From positions 310,001 through 374,000 of the forward strand of contig PUQB01000039.1 of NCBI GenBank assembly GCA_003024785.1: a stretch of DNA of 64,000 bases, in the 5' to 3' direction. The notes under the pieces are model-generated. The model searched no databases and was not told the origin of the DNA. It saw only the letters and a list, made by a program, of their open reading frames with translations. This DNA comes from Selaginella tamariscina. Taxonomy: Eukaryota; Streptophyta; Lycopodiopsida; Selaginellales; Selaginellaceae. The translations under genes and the position numbers were made by a program. Every line of letters starts with the position of its first letter. The stretch's first letter is position 1. Shown one piece after another: positions 1-9,994 of this stretch.

Positions 1-1087
1 AAACAGATTTACCATGAATATTCTTATGTAATTTACCTTGGTAGTTATTGACACATCAATGTACAAATATTCCATATTCTTTTGAAGGTTCAAGGTTCAA
101 ATACCATTATTCATTAATACACGTACTACATTTCCAACCATCATATATGTGATTAGGTGTTTGATCGAGGCATTAAGTATTCATTTGGGACAATTAATTA
201 ACCAACCCAGCAGGGCCATGCTAAATGATTGTGATAAGTATTCACATATTTACATAGCAATAGCCACTGGAGTTATGAGTTCCATATCAAAAAGGTTTGT
301 TCTTCTTGTTGTATATATACATTTCTTTTGTAAGTATTCATTAGTTAAGAGCAATCATTAATACATATGTATATTTAATTTGTTTATGCATAAGATTGCT
401 TATTTGCGTTTCCATTCTCACTTGACTTAAATGATGCTAGTATGGAACATCGGCTTGTAAAATATTGCAAGACATAATGGATGATATACATGTGTCAATA
501 GACCTTGTTATGAAATGGTGTTGTGAGGATGTGAGAATGTAATGAGTGATTGACTCATAAATTTCTCAAAATTTTAGTAGGCTAACTAAAATTTGTAAGG
601 TTAATAATATTATGAAATAGCTTCATTTTCTACAAATGAAACTATTCGATTATAAGTTTAACTTATGTCCCTCTCTCTACACACATAAAAAGAGAGAGAG
701 ATTCAACTATCTTATTCTAAAATTGTCATCGTGAACATTAATGTAAAATATACTTTTGATATTGTGTTTAATGCAATATGCACACACGTATGTATATAAT
801 ACTATATTTAAACCGTCATTAGTGATTTAACTATACTTTTATGCCAAAGTAACTCCACTTACTTGGAGCCATGTGCTAGTAGTGTCTGTCTCCTTCTAAA
901 TCAAAAGAATATTCCTTCTCATTTCATTAAAAAGTTGTAACCACTCTTATAATCAATGGATACTCCTATTGTTCCTTATTCATTTCCATTAGCCATGTTG
1001 TAGGATGTCTATCATCCATCTGTATGGAAGTAGAAGGTTGTATATTATGTCCAGGGCAATCCTTATAGATATGGCATATATACAAAT
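1..1087. other. AT-rich intergenic sequence, no gene recognised
   Basis: Only short open stretches occur and none resembles a known protein. There are short GA-rich and TA-rich simple tracts near 670-700 and 780-800. Nothing functional can be supported. It ends at the 3' LTR of element A. Confidence 0.6.
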
Positions 1088-1483
1088 TGTCACGACCTTG
1101 TGCAAAGGGCGAAACCTTTAAAACAAGGGTGGAACCTTGAAAGGAGGAGATTGTATTCAAGAAAGAAATGAATACAAAATGAAACACAAGGCCGAAGACT
1201 GGTGTTGAATGATTCTGAGAAACCTGGAACTGGAACCCTGTTTATATATCTGAGGCCCTGAGGATTGTATGGTCCACAACTGGTCTGGAATGTGTGATCC
1301 ACAACTGGTGGAATGTGTGGTCCACACTGGTCTGGAACATGCATATGAATATACGCCTTGTTGTTGATGGTGTAGTTCAGCATCCAGGATCATACGGACC
1401 AGCTGGTTAATACATGTGTGTGTTATTCAAAAGGTCTCGGGTTCAAGTCCTGTGAAAGAAAAAAATGACCTATGATCCTTACA
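1088..1483 (-). repeat. 3' LTR of element A
   Basis: A 396-bp repeat beginning TGTCACGACC and ending ATCCTTACA on the plus strand. It is matched by 6491-6887. It is the 3' LTR because the purine tract lies on its inner side when read on the minus strand. Confidence 0.92.
1394..1462 (+). other. tRNA-like pol III box pair inside the LTR (left copy)
   Basis: AGCTGGTTAA resembles the D-arm/A-box of a tRNA. About 30 bases downstream, GGTTCAAGTCC (1440-1450) is a perfect B-box. The pair runs antisense to the retrotransposon. The right LTR carries the same structure, so it belonged to the LTR before this copy inserted. No complete cloverleaf can be drawn, so it is not called a tRNA gene. Confidence 0.5.
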
Positions 1484-1497
1484 CTATCTCCCTCTTC
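1484..1497 (-). promoter_or_regulatory. Polypurine tract of element A
   Basis: On the minus strand GAAGAGGGAGATAG directly abuts the 3' LTR start TGTAAGG. This is the expected second-strand priming site of an LTR retrotransposon. Confidence 0.8.
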
Positions 1498-1507
1498 GAT
1501 GACGAGC

Positions 1508-2400
1508 AACTAGATTAGGAGCAGGTTTTGTAGGATATCGTTGATGGAACTCAGCAACTAGATTAGGAGCAGGTTTTGTAGGATATCGTTGATGGAACTC
1601 AGCAACAAGAATATCGTTGATGGAACTCAGCAACTAGATTAGGAGCAGGTTTTGTAGGATATCGTTGATGGAACTCAGCAACAAGAATATCGTTGATGGA
1701 ACTCAGCAACAAGATTAGGAGCAGGTTTTGTAGGATATCGTTGATGGAACTCGGCAACAAGATCAGGAGCATGAATAAGATGAGCAGATGAAATAGTGAA
1801 GCTGACCACGAACAAGTTTGGAGTCAAGAATTGCAGCAATCTCGAACTCAGGTTCACCAGCAACTGACCTATGATCCTTACACTATCTCCCCCTTCGATG
1901 ACGAGCACCGCGCGTCACTGGTCCAGGTTTGTAGGATATCGTTGATGGAACTCGGCAACAAGATTAGGAGCATGATTAAAAGATGAGCAGATGAAATAGT
2001 GAAGCTGACCACAAACAAGTTTGGAGTCAAGAATTGCAGCAACCTCGAACTCAGGTTCGGCAACAGATCAGAGCATGAACAAGATGAGCAGATGAAATAG
2101 TGAAGCTGACCACGAACAAGTTTGGAGTCAAGAATTGCAGCAACCTCGAACTCAGGTTCACCAGCAACTGTAATTGGAGGAGGTGGTGGAAAAAAGTTCG
2201 AGGTTCACCAGCAACTGTAATTGGAGGAGGTGGTGGAAAAAGTCGCCAGGTTCAGAAGGAGCATGATAAGGGAAATAGTGAAGCTAACCACGAACAAGTT
2301 TGGAGTCAAGAATTGTAGCAACCTCAAACTCAGGTTCACCAGCAATTGTAATTGGAGGAGGTGGTGGAAAAAGTCGGCCAGGTTCAAAAGGAGCATGATA
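1508..2400. repeat. Two nested tandem-repeat families in the 3' internal part of element A
   Basis: A unit of about 48 bp (core GATTAGGAGCAGGTTTTGTA) recurs about five times in 1510-1756, mixed with 28-bp partial units. A second unit of roughly 85-110 bp, containing GAACAAGTTTGGAGTC, recurs four times (about 1756, 1966, 2066 and 2270 onward). At 1866-1906 there is an extra internal copy of the LTR end plus purine tract and flank. This block replaces what would normally code for the integrase tail. Confidence 0.85.
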
Positions 2401-3510
2401 AGGCTCCAACAAAGAAACATGGCGGAAGCTCGAGACGAAACATCACATCAGAGAGTTTGTCGATGATGCAAAATGGCCCCAAGCGTTGATAGTCCAGCTT
2501 GTCACAGGGACGTGTGGTTGGCCAATGACGCCGGAGGAGCCACACTTGGTCACCAATTGTGAATGCTGGAGGAGAGGAACGGGAACGATTAGCAGCTTGT
2601 TGTTGCAAATCCCGAGCGTGTTGAAGATGATGCTACACTTCCTCATGGACCTGTCGGAGATGCTCAACACCGATCATTGGCAGCAATGGTGAGGCCAGGA
2701 ACCACGGGCAAGCTGTAGGACCAGCGAGGATGAACACCAGAGAACGCGAAAAATGGCGACACACCTATGGATGAGTGTGCCGTGTTGTTGTATGTGAACT
2801 CGGCAGCAGGAAGGAGATCGACCCAATCATCTTGTAGATGAGAAATGAAACACCAGAGATATTGTTCCAGAGTCTGAATTGTGTGCTCCGATTGTCCATC
2901 TGTTTCAGGATGATGTGCAGTAGACAGTTTCCCGGTGATACGTAGCCAATCTAGGAATCTCTGCCAGAATGCCAAAGTGAACTGGGGACCTCGATCAGTG
3001 ACAAGTTCATCAGGAAGACCATGAAGGCGGAACACCTCCCGGTACACCAGATCTGCAGCATCAGGACCCGAACATGTCTTGTTGCAGGGAACAAAGTGCG
3101 CCATCTTAGAGAACCGGTCAACAATGACTAGGACAACATCAAACCCTTTAGAAGGCGGTAAATCCGTGAGGAAATCTATGGTGATGGATGACCATGGCCG
3201 CTGAGCAATAGGAAGAGGCTGTAGTAGTCCAACTGGTTGATGATGAGGAAGCTTTGTACACTGGCACGTGTCACAAGATCACATAAAATCTCTCAACATA
3301 CACGCGAAGCCGAGGCCACCAGAACACCCGTTGTACCAGCTCGATTGTCTTTCGAATGCCAAAATGTCCTGCAGCTGTGTTGTCATGGCAGTGTTGGACA
3401 ACTCGCAACCTCAGTTCTCCATCCGGAACATAGATTTGGATGTGGTGGTACAACAACCCATTATGAAGATGAAAAGCAGCATAATCTCGTAGTTGTGACC
3501 CTGAAGACAA
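2384..3510 (-). pseudogene. Element A integrase (H2C2 finger, catalytic core, C-terminal domain), broken
   Basis: This would integrate element cDNA into the host genome. The zinc-finger part lies at about 3510-3230, with histidines in the QHCHDNTAAGHFG stretch and cysteines in CDTCQC, the latter in a shifted frame. The core follows, with catalytic Asp in IVDRFSKM, Asp in VTDRGPQF and Glu in TDGQSEH. The C-terminal module near 2600-2400 reads FTIGDQVWLLRR and KLDYQRLGPF, a form typical of chromovirus-like elements. At least two frame changes separate the pieces. The core itself (2664-3104) is open for 146 codons with all catalytic residues. Confidence 0.85.
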
Positions 3511-3541
3511 TGGCTGAACTCGTCGAACACGTGCAAGGACA

Positions 3542-4615
3542 TCACGAGCAAACTCGTCTTGAGGGAATTAGATCCAAAAACGAAGTGTCAACTGGAGCAG
3601 AAGAACGGGAAAGCGCGTTCACCAACAACTGGTCAGACTGGTCAGAGCTCAGAATGACTTGTTCTTGTTGATCAAATCTGATTTTACCTGGTACTGGAGT
3701 TAGGTAACTGCGACGAGATAAGGCATCTGTTTTGCCATTTAGACAACCGGGACGATGAATAATCTCGTATCGGAACTGGGACAAAGACTGTGCCCATCAC
3801 GCCTGACGTCGATTGAGAACTCGTGCTGTTGCCCAGTATTGGAGGTTCTTGTGATCACAATACACCTTAACCACATGCGGGGAACCTTCAAGGAATCTGT
3901 GCCACTCCTCAAAGGCATCGACGATCGCCAGCAGCTCCTTGTTGTAGACATCGTAGTTGATCTCAGGTGCAGTCCCGAGGAAACATTGAACATCACGAAC
4001 ATTTGATGGTCTCTCCCACTCCAATACAGTCCGGACTTTTGCAGGATCCATGTGAACACCTTCAGCTGAAATGATGTACCCCAGGAACTCGACAGACTGC
4101 TGACTGAAAGAGCACTTCTCCAACTTGGCAAACAAGTGGTGCTTCCGGAGCCTCTCCAAGACTAACCGTACATGCCGTTCGTGTTCTTCTCGAGTCTTGG
4201 AAAATATCAGGATGTCGTCTAGGTACATGATGACAAACAAATCCAAGAAGTCCCGGAAAATATCGTTAGCCATGTGCTGGAACACAGCAGGTGCATTTGT
4301 CAGGCCGAACGGCATTACTACGTACTCGAAATGTCCGTAGCGTGTACGGAAAGCTGTTTTCCACTCGTCCCCTTCTCGAATTCGGATGAGATTGTACGCT
4401 CCTCTTAAATCGATCTTTGTGAAGTACCGGGCACCAGAAAGACGTTCGAGCATGTCGGAGACGAGCGGGAGAGGATACTTGTTTGGAATGGTGACCTTAT
4501 TCAGATCTCGGTAGTCCACCACGAGCCGGAGACTTCCATCCTTCTTGGAAACAAAGAATACTGGAGCACCAGCCGGTGATCGCGAAGATAAATCCGGTGA
4601 CAAGATTCTCCTCAA
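3542..4615 (-). pseudogene. Element A reverse transcriptase and RNase H, with internal deletion
   Basis: RT copies element RNA into DNA. Visible RT motifs are [39 protein letters not shown] and the active-site YLDD in [11 protein letters not shown]. The reading then jumps from VQCFLG straight into [20 protein letters not shown]. The RT thumb/connection and the first RNase H strands (roughly 110 residues in relatives) are missing. The join is in frame, so the deletion left a continuous 272-codon frame. The end of RNase H (GCLNGKTDALSRR) is in a shifted frame at 3784-3542. Confidence 0.88.
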
Positions 4616-4624
4616 TGTATTTCC

Positions 4625-5608
4625 TCAATGTCTCCAACTCTGTTGGTGAGAGACCGTAAATGGGACCGGAGGACGGCTGCTTACCCTCAACGAGATCGAT
4701 AGGACAGTCGTACTCACGTGCGGTGGCAAGGCAGAAGCTTTCTTTTTGTCGAAGACGTCTGCGAAATCGGCATACTGCTTTGGTAAGGCAGGAGGAACAG
4801 AAACATCCTTAGCAGAGCAGGGATAGACTTTGATCGCGAACACGGATGCTGGGTCATGTCGGCTATCTTTCTTGAACTGCTTCAAGGTGATATGCGAGAC
4901 TCGAAGTGGAGGAGGAACTGGAACAGGATCGGAATCAAAGAGTGTGGCTGGAGTTGAAACAGCTGGGAAACTGTTCATGAAACGTTCTCTCCAACCAGGA
5001 TCCACCAACTCGATCCAGGCAAACCAAGGATAATCGTAGAGTCTGGAATAGAAACAACACTGAAGGAGATGTTGCACACAGCACCGCAAGCAACGACCTC
5101 AACGAACTCCGTGTCATTTTTACCGCTCCAGATTTGATATCTCGTCCATCAACGACCCGTACAGAACCAGGAGTTTCAAAGGATGTAGACGGATCCCGTG
5201 CCTGACAGCAAAATTCTTGTCGATGAAATTTGCGTTCGCTCCGCTATCCACCAAAGCTTTACCAGAGAACTCCACCTCTAGTGTCTTCAGCTTGCACGGA
5301 ACATGGAACGGCTTGCACACCTTCGTGGATGGAATGGATCCAAGATGAGGAAGGGAAGATGTTATGAGTGAAGAGCCTTGAGGAACATGAGTTGTTCCAC
5401 GGCAATCCAGCCGGATGGCTCCTATTCGGGTGGATCTTCTCGTTTCCCGGCAGCACAGCAAGGGCCACTTCACGAGCTTGTTTTGAACGTCGATGACAAT
5501 TCTCCAACTTGTGGTACGGGTCCCACAGTACAAACAAAGCTTGTATTGAATCCGCTTCTGACGTTCGGTTGGCAAAAGCTTGCCTTGGTGTGATCGCCCT
5601 AATTCCAT
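4625..5608 (-). pseudogene. Element A CCHC knuckle, aspartic protease and RT N-terminus
   Basis: At about 5560-5500 the two halves of a CX2CX4HX4C knuckle (CLYCG and DPYHKLENC) lie in adjacent frames and would join with one extra G in the run at 5522-5524. Protease follows: ALVDSGANANFID carries an intact catalytic D-S-G. The 5089-4625 segment (QYADFADVFDKKKASALPPH) is the usual spacer before RT. It is degenerate only through frameshifts. Confidence 0.8.
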
Positions 5609-5903
5609 CGGGGATGGTTCTACTGAGGAAATGATGAATCAGCAGATGAGGGAACAGGACTGCAGAAATGGAAGAAGACGGCACCAAGAAGAAAGAAGGA
5701 TGCCGACGTTCTTGTTTCCGCTCGATCAACCGGTTGTCACAACGAATTGCCAACTCGATCATGCTGGAGGGTTTCTGGAACCGCAAAATTCAGCAACATG
5801 TCTTTGACCTCGTCCTGCAACCCCGACCGGAAAACCTCCTTGAGAGCACGATCTCCCCATGTGACATCACAAGCAAGAAGTTGAAACTTCGATGCATACT
5901 CTG

Positions 5904-6302
5904 CTACCACATACCCCCTTGGTGAAGCTGACGGAGTTTGGTGATGGCAGCACTCTCACGATCCACATCACTGAACATCACCGTGAACCGTTCCACAAAC
6001 TTCAAAATTCCAAGGATCGGATCATTGTTCTCCAGCAAGGCTGAGAACCATGAAAGAGCAGAACCAGAAAGCAGCGACCCGATCAATCCAACCTTAATGG
6101 GTTCTGTGCTATAGCGCCTCGGCTGCATCACGATCCGCAGACAAACTTGATTGAGAAAACCTCGAACTTCGATCGGGTACCATCGAACTTTTGGGCATGT
6201 TAATCTTTGGCTCTGGAGAATTCGCACGCTGTTGGAGCTATCATTCTCCATGTAATTGTTCGAGCTGCTGCTGGAGGGCAGCAACTTGCTCATGAAGAGC
6301 AT
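5904..6302 (-). pseudogene. Element A Gag (capsid-type domain), partial
   Basis: The stretch VGLIGSLLSGSALSWFSALL followed by FVERFTVMFSDVDRESAAITKLRQL is the retrotransposon Gag helical domain that builds the virus-like particle. The frame opens at 6302 just inside the 5' leader and continues in another frame toward 5600. The whole Gag is therefore not readable as one chain. Confidence 0.75.
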
Positions 6303-6490
6303 GCTCGGACATGATGAGTCAAAGAAGAAAAATCAAAAAGAAAAAGAGAAGAAAATCAGAAAAAAAAAGAAAAAATTTCGAAAAGAAAATCGAAAAGAAA
6401 ATCGAAAAGAAAATTGAAAAGAGAAAAAGAAAAAATGGGATCGATGACAAGTGGAAATAGAAGTTGTCACTACCGCAGAATCATTCAAAC
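6303..6490 (-). other. Purine-rich 5' leader of element A
   Basis: On the plus strand 6320-6435 is dominated by runs such as AAAAGAAAATCG repeated with variation, so the minus-strand leader is T/C-rich. It lies between the 5' LTR and Gag. No primer-binding site is recognised. Confidence 0.6.
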
Positions 6491-6887
6491 TGTCACGACC
6501 TTGTGCAAAGGGCGAAACCTTTAGAACAAGGGTGGAACCTTGAAAGGAGGAGATTGTATTCAAGAAAGAAATGAATACAAAATGAAACACAAGGCCGAGA
6601 CTGGTGTTGAATGATTTTGAAAAACCTAGAACTGAAACCCTGTTTATATATCTGAGGTCTTGAGGATTGTATGGTCCACAACTGGTTGGAATGTGTGATC
6701 CACAACTAGTCTGGAATGTGTGGTCCACACTGGTCTGGAACATGCGTATGAATATACGCCTTGCTGTTGATGGTGTAGTTCAGCATCCAGGATCATACGG
6801 ACCAGTTGGTTAACACATGTGTGTGTTAGTCAAAAAGTCTCAGGTTCAAGTCCTGTGAAAGGCAAAAAATGATCCATGATCCTTACA
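6491..6887 (-). repeat. 5' LTR of element A
   Basis: A 397-bp copy of the 1088-1483 repeat with the same TG...CA termini and only scattered differences. The inner flank shows no recognisable tRNA-iMet primer site, so the primer is unknown. Confidence 0.92.
6797..6865 (+). other. tRNA-like pol III box pair inside the LTR (right copy)
   Basis: Counterpart of 1394-1462: AGTTGGTTAA followed by GGTTCAAGTCC at 6843-6853, antisense to element A. Confidence 0.5.
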
Positions 6888-6959
6888 CAACCTTAGAAAG
6901 GAAAACTCCATATAATGCACGACAAACAAGAATATTTTATAAAAGGACAAACAAAAATA

Positions 6960-7190
6960 TTTTATATTTGAATCCTTTTATTATGATAGTGACTTCTTAG
7001 GCAGATCATGCATTAAATCTACAAAGGTTATTCAAAACTAGAAAACATTTATATTTGAATCCTTTTATTATGATAGTGACTTCTTAGGCAGATCATGTAT
7101 TTTATATTTGAATCCTTTTATTATGATAGTGACTTCTTAGGCAGATCATGCATTAAATCTACAAAGGTTATTCAAAACTAGAAAACATGA
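6960..7190. repeat. Short tandem duplication, unit about 86 bp
   Basis: A unit starting TTTATATTTGAATCC and ending in ACTAGAAAACA occurs at about 6960-7045. A truncated copy of about 52 bp follows, then a full copy to about 7188. Part of the unit is homologous to the interior of element B at about 19600, so it belongs to element E. Confidence 0.75.
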
Positions 7191-7344
7191 AAGATGATGT
7201 TGAGAGAAGAAGAAGGTAAACTAGTGAGTCATAACCATATTAAGAAGTATGTTAAAAAGAAAAATCGACCTTCTATTGTAAAAGGATATGACTGTTTGAT
7301 TAGATGATCATGAAGAGGTAGAAATTTTAAAAGCATATTTTGAT
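7135..7344 (+). mobile_element. Element E: internal fragment, left side
   Basis: The sequence is homologous, in the same orientation, to B at about 19600-19790 (between protease and the gag-like tail). It stops abruptly at 7344, where telomeric repeats begin. The right-hand continuation of E is at 20937. E is therefore the oldest member of the nest, with B inserted into it and the left junction later deleted. Confidence 0.7.
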
Positions 7345-7386
7345 CTAAACCCTAAACCCTAAACCCTAAACCCTAAACCCTAAACC
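7345..7386 (+). repeat. Interstitial telomeric repeat, six perfect CTAAACC units
   Basis: Exactly 42 bp of the plant telomere heptamer, with no mismatches. It lies precisely between the E interior and a 5'-truncated B LTR, so it marks a rearrangement junction rather than a random microsatellite. Confidence 0.97.
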
Positions 7387-7903
7387 AAGGAAGGAAAGGC
7401 TGTGAAGAAGGAAAATCCTTACCGAGAGGAAAAGGTGAGTAAAGAAAAGGAAAAGGAAATCTCGTAAAGGAAAAGGATGACATGGCGAGAGGAAGGATAG
7501 TTAAGGAGTAGTTAGGGCAAGGGAGAAGGGGTTTCCAGAAGGGTCTCCACAAGAAGTTCTAACAGGAGAGAAGGGTCTCCATTTGAAGTTCTAGTTCTAG
7601 CAGGGGATAGAGGTTCTCTACACTTTGTCTCTTGTATTCATGTTAGTAATGAAAGGTGCATATTATAAGATCTTGTGTGTATGTATGTGTACTCTCAATG
7701 AATGGATCTAACAAGGCAATAGCCAAAATCCGTTCTTGCCCTTGACTTCGAAGACCAGTCATTGTGGCTTTGAGAGAAGGAGTTTTAATATATATATGTG
7801 TGGAGAGTTGAAGGAAAGAAAGTGTGTAGCCTTTCTTAAAGGCTAGGAGAAAGGAAACCGGTTAAACAGGAAAAGGTGGGATTTTCGGTTTTCCTGTTTA
7901 ACA
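7387..7903 (+). repeat. 5' LTR of element B, truncated at its 5' end
   Basis: It is colinear with 20437-20936 of the complete 3' LTR of B (690 bp). The first about 190 bp are missing. It ends in TTTAACA immediately before the primer site. Confidence 0.88.
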
Positions 7904-7905
7904 TT

Positions 7906-7917
7906 TGGCGACCACGG
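7906..7917 (+). promoter_or_regulatory. Putative primer-binding site of element B
   Basis: TGGCGACCACGG starts two bases after the LTR. The same word occupies the same place in element C. It would pair with a tRNA whose 3' end reads CCGTGGTCGCCA; the tRNA identity was not checked. Confidence 0.65.
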
Positions 7918-8035
7918 AGGGATTTCGCCATTGCAGTGTTAGCATTCATTGAGAAAAGAGACTAAAAAGATAGAATTCTCATTCTGAAAAAGGCTCAGAA
8001 GGTGTAGAGCCGGATGTGTAAAGGAGAAGAAATGA

Positions 8036-9994
8036 ATGGAACCTTGGAGGAACCATCGTCCTGATCTAGCCTTAGCTGATCAAAGGAACCAAAGGCAGGC
8101 CAATAGAGTGGCTGCCCAATAGCAACCTGAAACTGACGAAAATAGACGTCAAAATATCCTTGGCAAGATAGTAGAGGATATTGCAGAAACAATACAGAAA
8201 TCTGAGGCTGATCCAGAGAATTGGAGGCAATATCAAACAGCTGGTTTAGAGGAGATTGTAGAGGAACAGAAGGAGTGCATGTTCATAGACCGAGATTGCA
8301 AGGAGAAGGATCTCTTGAGAACTCCCGAAGAGGAAGGGAGGAAGGTGTAAAAGGAAATACACCAGAGCAAAGGGTTATTACAAATATGGCACATTTTCCG
8401 GGAATGTTTGGGGGTACGGTGATGTATCCCACATTCTCTGTAGGAAAGAAAGAAAATTCGAAAAGGCACTTACAACAGTTTGAAGAGGTAGTAAAACTGT
8501 ATAAGGTGACGGATGCAGAAAGGCTGCTTATATTTCCACATACATTGAAAGGAAATGCCTCTGACTGGTATTATGATTTAGAAAAGGAAGTCAGAGAGGA
8601 TTATCAAAAGGTTACTGATGCTTTTAAGGAATATTTCAGAAAGGAGGAATTGCCAGAGGAACATTTAGAGAAGTTAAGGACTATCCTTCAAGGCAAAACA
8701 GAAAAGATAGATGAATATACACACCGTTTTAAGAAACATGAGAAAAAGTGTAAGGCATATGTAAAGATGGATGCCTTATTGCAATGGTATATGCTAAAAC
8801 CATATAGAGATCTAGCACTCACTATCAATGAAAAGGATAGAGAGGATCTCATTGATCAATTAAAAATATATGAGAAGAAAAGAAGGCAAATAGAAAAGAT
8901 TGCAGAAGGAAAGTTGAAAGTATATGGAATAAAGGAAGAATCCTTTAATGAAGAGGAAGAGGAAGCTGATGTAGTAAAGGTTCGTAAATATCCAATAGAT
9001 GAGAAAGCATTGGCTCAAATGATGAAAACCTTAAAGGGAATAACAATTAAGGAGGAGATAAAGGTAAAGGTATGGTGCACTAAATGTAACAATCCGGGCC
9101 ATACGGTGGAGGAATGTAGGCTGCAACTGCCTACATGCCAAATCTGCGGAAAGGAAGGACATGTAGCCTGAAACTGCAGACATTTCCTGAACCAGAATGT
9201 GGCTGGTATAGAGAGAGAAAGGAGAATAGATGAACATCCACCTCTTAGAAGGTTCCCACCTAATAGGAACCGTGGAATGATAGGAATGATAATGCTATTC
9301 CTTATGAGAACAGAAATAATATATATGGCAGAAAGAATGAAGTTCCTTATCAGAATAGGAACAATGGATATTACGAGAGAAGGAATGATGTTCCTTACGA
9401 AAACAGAGAGGATAGGTATTATGGAGAGAAAAATGGTCCATACAATGGACAACAGAAGAATAGATCCTATACAGAAAGAAATGATAAACAATATAGAGGA
9501 GAAGCAAGACCTTATCAAGGTCAAAGAGGTAGAAATGATCAATATAATCAGGTCAATAATAGATAAGGACCACAGGGTAGGAATTTTCCTTCCCAGGTTT
9601 GTTATACATGTGGTGAAACAGAACATATCTCTAGGGAATGTCCTAGGCGGAATGTACAATCTCCTACTTCCACCAGAATGACTAATGTACAGCCTACAAC
9701 ACGGCTTATTCAAATAGAGGAGGAAAAGGATGAGTATCCACCCGTTGCAAGGGCAGTTATAACTCTTCAAGAAAGGAATGAGAAGGAATCCTCTTATGAT
9801 GGAGAAGGAAAGGTAGTTACTATTCCTAACAAGAAGGAGAGCTTGTTACAAGAAAAGGTAAACGAGCAGGAGAAGGATCCTGACCAGAAAGGTCAGACTG
9901 ATAACGAATCAGAAGGTATAAACAAAGGTGATATAAATAAAGGTGAACAAAGTTTTTCATTATTACCATTATATGATAAAACAATGGACTCCAT
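8036..9994 (+). pseudogene. Element B Gag with three CCHC knuckles, broken
   Basis: Capsid-type Gag (LLIFPHTLKGNASDWYYDLE, about 8516-8580), then two knuckles (CTKCNNPGHTVEEC and CQICGKEGHVA-stop-NC). An Asn/Tyr/Arg-rich spacer of about 110 residues follows, with recurrent PYENRNN-like units. A third knuckle (CYTCGETEHISREC) lies near 9605. The start at 8036 (MEPWRNH) is chosen by homology with C. Breaks: an in-frame TAG near 8125, a frameshift near 8250, TGA at 9169-9171 where C has CGA, and a missing G near 9275. The frame is cut at 9994 by the insertion of element C and resumes at 19121. Confidence 0.85.

Larger units (their letters stand above)
1088..6887 (-). mobile_element. Element A: Ty3/gypsy LTR retrotransposon, defective
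   Basis: Two near-identical direct repeats (1088-1483 and 6491-6887, TG...CA ends) bracket a minus-strand gag-pol. The order on the minus strand is Gag, CCHC knuckle, protease, RT, RNase H, H2C2 zinc finger, integrase, which is the Ty3/gypsy order. A polypurine tract (GAAGAGGGAGATAG on the minus strand) abuts the left LTR, fixing the orientation. No clean 5-bp target duplication is visible (caaat on the left, caacc on the right). The reading frame is broken by frameshifts and an internal deletion between RT and RNase H. The RT and the C-terminal integrase domain resemble chromovirus-type elements, but no chromodomain can be read. The 3' internal region has expanded into tandem repeats. Confidence 0.93.

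Noticed and set aside
9015..9770. 251-codon minus-strand frame within gag
   Set aside because: Antisense of the Asn/Tyr-rich Gag spacer; the Ile-rich translation is a complement artefact.
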